Source: Aurantibrevibacter litoralis
Lineage (GTDB): Bacteria > Bacteroidota > Bacteroidia > Flavobacteriales > Flavobacteriaceae
Direction: 5' to 3'
Length of the DNA: 64,000 bases
NCBI RefSeq assembly: GCF_034651555.1
Contig: NZ_JAYEEQ010000009.1
Span: 1-64,000 of the forward strand
Positions within the stretch are counted from its first letter, which is position 1; each line of letters opens with the position of its first letter. Under the pieces are notes generated by a model that was not told where the DNA came from, searched no databases, and saw nothing but the letters and a program-made list of their open reading frames with translations. Below, one piece after another: positions 61,269 through 64,000 of the stretch. Made by a program: the position numbers and the translations under genes.

Positions 61269-62411
61269 TCAATACGTTACGTAATCTACAATTTCTAGAC
61301 CATAGCCTACAAGACCCACTCTTTTTGCCTGTGAGGAATTGGTTAGTAATCGAATCTTAGAAATATTTATATCGTGCAATATTTGGGCTCCCACCCCAAA
61401 ATCCTTGGCATCCATATCTATTTTAGGTGCTTTTAAAATTCCTTGTTGCTGCAGATTTTTTAACTCCTCTAAGCGTCTCAACAAATTTATAGATTCTGTT
61501 TGTTGATTGATAAAAACAAAAGCGCCTTTCCCTTCCTTGTTAATGGCACGAAACATATCCTCTAATTTCTTGTCCGGATTATTGGTTAGGGTGCCTAAAA
61601 TATCGTTATTTACTAAGGTAGAATTTATCCGTGTCAAAACTGGTTCATCCAATATCCAGCTGCCTTTGGTCAAGGAAATATGCACCTGATTATTAGTGGT
61701 TTGCTTGTAGGCACGCAATCGAAATTTCCCAAATCGGGTTTCTATATCAAAATCTTCTTTCTTTTCTATAAGACTTTCATGATGCATACGGTACGCAACT
61801 AAATCTTCAATAGAAACGATTTTAAGATTAAATTTTCGGCTAACCTCAATGAGTTCCGGGAGTCGTGCCATTGTACCGTCTTCATTAAGGATTTCAACCA
61901 ATATTCCGGCGGGTTCTAATCCTGCTAAGCGGGCAAAATCTATAGCAGCCTCCGTATGTCCGGTACGTCTTAGCACCCCACCCGTTTTTGCCTTTAGGGG
62001 GAATATATGCCCCGGTCTCCCTAAGTCATGCGGTTTGGTATCGTCAGAAACCAAAGCCTTAATCGTTTTGGCTCTGTCCTGCACTGAAATTCCGGTGGTA
62101 CATCCGTGACCTATGAGATCTACAGAAACCGTGAATTGGGTCTGATGCAAAACCGTATTGTTTTGAACCATCATGGTAAGTCCAAGTGCCTCGCATCGTT
62201 CTTCGGTTAAAGGGGCACAAATTAAACCACGACCGTGTTGTGCCATAAAATTGATCATTTCCGGACTCACCTTTTCTGCGGCAGCAATAAAATCGCCTTC
62301 GTTCTCCCGGTTTTCGTCATCAACCACAATAATTACTTTTCCATTGCGAATATCTTCAATAGCCTCTTCAATGGTATGTAAGGCTATATTATTTTCGTTA
62401 CTTTTAGTCAC
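61269..62411 (-). CDS. ribB: RibBA-type protein: active DHBP synthase with degenerate GTP cyclohydrolase II domain
   Basis: The N-terminal 205 residues are 3,4-dihydroxy-2-butanone-4-phosphate synthase for riboflavin, with DDENRENEGDF (metal Glu, from D31), HGCTTGISVQDRA and RPGHIFPLKAKTGGVLRRTGHTEAAIDFARLAGL. The C-terminal part keeps the fold of GTP cyclohydrolase II (DAKDFGVGAQILHDINISKIRLLTN). The three Zn-binding Cys of the usual SECLTGD...RCDCG segment are missing (INSTLVNNDILGTLTNNPDKK), and the catalytic RxxGR region reads INQQTESINLL. It is therefore unlikely to act on GTP. Full length is 380 residues. Confidence 0.9.
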   Translation of the reverse strand: MTKSNENNIALHTIEEAIEDIRNGKVIIVVDDENRENEGDFIAAAEKVSPEMINFMAQHGRGLICAPLTEERCEALGLTMMVQNNTVLHQTQFTVSVDLIGHGCTTGISVQDRAKTIKALVSDDTKPHDLGRPGHIFPLKAKTGGVLRRTGHTEAAIDFARLAGLEPAGILVEILNEDGTMARLPELIEVSRKFNLKIVSIEDLVAYRMHHESLIEKKEDFDIETRFGKFRLRAYKQTTNNQVHISLTKGSWILDEPVLTRINSTLVNNDILGTLTNNPDKKLEDMFRAINKEGKGAFVFINQQTESINLLRRLEELKNLQQQGILKAPKIDMDAKDFGVGAQILHDINISKIRLLTNSSQAKRVGLVGYGLEIVDYVTY

Positions 62412-62499
62412 TACGTTAGTTTTTTATTTATAAATAGTGCGTTCCACATTCCAATAGATGCTTTCTGGAAAGCAGCCCAACGCATAGGGGTAGGGGCTT

Positions 62500-64000
62500 T
62501 TATCTTTTTTTAAGGTTTATATACTTGGCCACAAATTCCTTTATAAAGTCTATTGCACTGCCAATGTTCATAAGACCTTTGTCTGCTGTGGCGCGTTGGG
62601 TTAATATAATGCCTAAAGGAAGCATAATCATGGTTGCGAGCCAAGCGCCAAAGATAGGGTGTATATTACCTTCTTTTGCGTAATTACCAGCGAAAACTCC
62701 AATAAAATAATAGATTAAAAATAGGATAATAGCAATAACCATTGGGAGTCCTAAGCCTCCTTTTCGAATGATAGCCCCCAATGGGGCGCCCACAAAAAAT
62801 AAAATTATACAAGAAAAGGCGAGTGCAAATTTTTTGTGAAGCGATAAAATGTGCATGTTGTATACTTTGAATCTTTTTTGAAATTCTAATTTTTTTCCTT
62901 CAATAGTGGTTACAATACTGGCCGATGCATTTTTTGCATTATTGTAAATCTGTATTTTTTGATATTCTGGATACAGTTCGGGAATGTCCTTTATATCAAG
63001 AATAGCAAGCTCATTTTCGAATCCTTCTAGAGCCGTTAATGTATCTTTCTTGCGTGTTTTAGCTGATGTAGCCAAACTTGTATCTCTTTGTTTTTGTGGC
63101 AAAAAGGCACCCATGCGGTTCGAAATATTTTTGGAAAAGGCTGTTACCGCATCAATATTATCGTTTTTTAAGGAATCGATGTCTTTTCGTAGCCGGGACA
63201 CGTTTTTCATTTTATCGGTATTCACTTCCCTTTCTGCTTCCAAATCTACATTGTTCAATTCTGAAAAATCCATATTCATCACATAGGTTTCAAAATCGGA
63301 TTTTGCAAAAGGGTTTTTAGGATCATCTTTAGTATCTTTAGGTTTTAGATCTTCATAATAATGTCCGTCTCTTAAAACCAAGGAAAGAATATCTGAATCT
63401 TCACTACTGACCAACTCACCTGTTTTGGCTTTAATTACCGTATTATTGATATAGGTTTTTGTTTTTTTATGAATAATGACATTTTGTAAAAATCGGTCGT
63501 TATCACCGTATTTTTTATCTACTTTAATGTTCATTCCGGTGCCTTCAAAATCGCTAAAAACTCCTTCTGCTATGGCCACGGCGGGTTTCACTTGAGCTAT
63601 GTTTCGTCGTAGATTATAAATTTTTTGCTCTGCAGCAGGGATAACATTATCGGCAAAATAAAACGTAACACCGCCCAAAAATGTAACAAAAACAATGAGG
63701 CTAAGCATAGCGCGTTGCAAGGATATTCCGGAGGCTTTCATAGCCGCAAACTCATAGTTTTCTGCAAAGGTGCCAAAAGTGAGGATTGAAGACAAGAGTA
63801 CTGTAAGAGGAAGTACTTTTTCAGTAAGATTAGGCATGATGTAAAAGAGAAACTTACCAATAATCATCACATCCAGACCTTTACCGGCCAAATCATCGAT
63901 AAACAACCAAATCGTTTGAAATATGAAGATGAGCATCAAAATCACAAACGAACTAAAAAAATTAAATAAAAATCGAGATAAAATGTAGCGGTCTAATATT
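62500..64000 (-). CDS. LptF/LptG-family permease (5' end cut by window)
   Basis: Inner-membrane permease subunit of the LPS export ABC transporter. The frame stays open to the window edge, and the residues upstream read ILDRYILSRFLFNFFSSFVILMLIFIFQT, the usual LptF/G start, so a GTG at 63945 is not the true start. Six transmembrane helices are expected: one N-terminal, two around PLTVLLSSILTFG and LSLIVFVTFLGGV, and three C-terminal (SLHKKFALAFSCIILFFVGAPLGAIIRKGG onward). The periplasmic domain is enlarged and charged, giving about 500 residues against about 360 in E. coli. Confidence 0.88.
   Translation of the reverse strand, partial: ILDRYILSRFLFNFFSSFVILMLIFIFQTIWLFIDDLAGKGLDVMIIGKFLFYIMPNLTEKVLPLTVLLSSILTFGTFAENYEFAAMKASGISLQRAMLSLIVFVTFLGGVTFYFADNVIPAAEQKIYNLRRNIAQVKPAVAIAEGVFSDFEGTGMNIKVDKKYGDNDRFLQNVIIHKKTKTYINNTVIKAKTGELVSSEDSDILSLVLRDGHYYEDLKPKDTKDDPKNPFAKSDFETYVMNMDFSELNNVDLEAEREVNTDKMKNVSRLRKDIDSLKNDNIDAVTAFSKNISNRMGAFLPQKQRDTSLATSAKTRKKDTLTALEGFENELAILDIKDIPELYPEYQKIQIYNNAKNASASIVTTIEGKKLEFQKRFKVYNMHILSLHKKFALAFSCIILFFVGAPLGAIIRKGGLGLPMVIAIILFLIYYFIGVFAGNYAKEGNIHPIFGAWLATMIMLPLGIILTQRATADKGLMNIGSAIDFIKEFVAKYINLKKR

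Noticed and set aside
1..64000. CRISPR arrays, prophage, restriction or other defence islands
   Set aside because: No regularly spaced repeats, phage structural genes, integrase or nuclease/methylase genes were seen; content is core metabolic and envelope genes plus one IS.

Overview
The window is chromosomal DNA of a member of the Flavobacteriaceae (Bacteroidota), probably a marine genus. The evidence is the moderately AT-rich composition, several TAnnTTTG promoter boxes, menaquinone (men) genes interspersed with flavobacterial families (DUF2853, CvfB-like S1 protein, CAL67264-type small membrane protein), Bacteroidota-type outer-membrane receptors, a degenerate RibBA and a probable sulfonolipid gene pair. 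Closer placement is not possible from the sequence alone.

Layout. 1-1.8 kb: the tail of an unidentified gene, then overlapping kdgK-kdgA (2-keto-3-deoxygluconate to pyruvate + glyceraldehyde 3-phosphate). 1.9-7.6 kb, minus strand: monomeric isocitrate dehydrogenase, a lipoprotein GH13 alpha-glucosidase and an Fe-S L-serine dehydratase. 7.8-9.7 kb: dnaK behind a possible sigma-54-type promoter. 11.6-26.6 kb: a long men region with menI-like thioesterase, menF, menD, menA, menC and menE. It also holds CvfB, DUF2853, SPOR, PH-domain, CPBP, SDR and UPF0173 genes and a LytTR regulator/HisKA_2 kinase pair; menB and menH are absent. 26.9-37.3 kb: M24 peptidase, a plug-only TonB-like/TPR protein, acyl-CoA carboxylase beta subunit, a Gfo/Idh oxidoreductase, ettA, an MBL lipoprotein, a GNAT protein and a coiled-coil membrane protein. 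37.4-46.8 kb, mostly minus: fumC, an outer-membrane beta-barrel receptor with a Lys-rich partner, prfB with a programmed +1 frameshift, and a transglutaminase/alpha-E/circularly permuted ATP-grasp cluster. 47.1-50.9 kb: secreted zinc metalloprotease, threonine aldolase, YegP. 50.9-52.2 kb: an intact IS4-family element with a target duplication. 52.3-57.3 kb: YbaB, an S9 peptidase lipoprotein, and a cysteine-synthase-like enzyme followed by an alpha-oxoamine synthase, a probable cysteate/capnine pair. 57.6-64 kb: tRNA-Ser(UGA), a TSUP permease, nitroreductase, DegT aminotransferase, DUF3124 lipoprotein, RibBA with a degenerate GTP cyclohydrolase II domain, and an LptF/LptG permease cut by the window end.

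Most of this is core and housekeeping content; the only clear mobile element is the IS. The less ordinary points are the prfB frameshift with its internal Shine-Dalgarno, a 24-codon ORF with a near-perfect Shine-Dalgarno followed directly by a terminator, the ATP-grasp/alpha-E/transglutaminase cluster, the sulfonolipid pair, the barrel-less TonB plug protein, and two related intergenic repeats. I saw no CRISPR array, prophage, toxin-antitoxin pair, defence island or rRNA. Calls rest on reading motifs in the sequence; no database search was possible.
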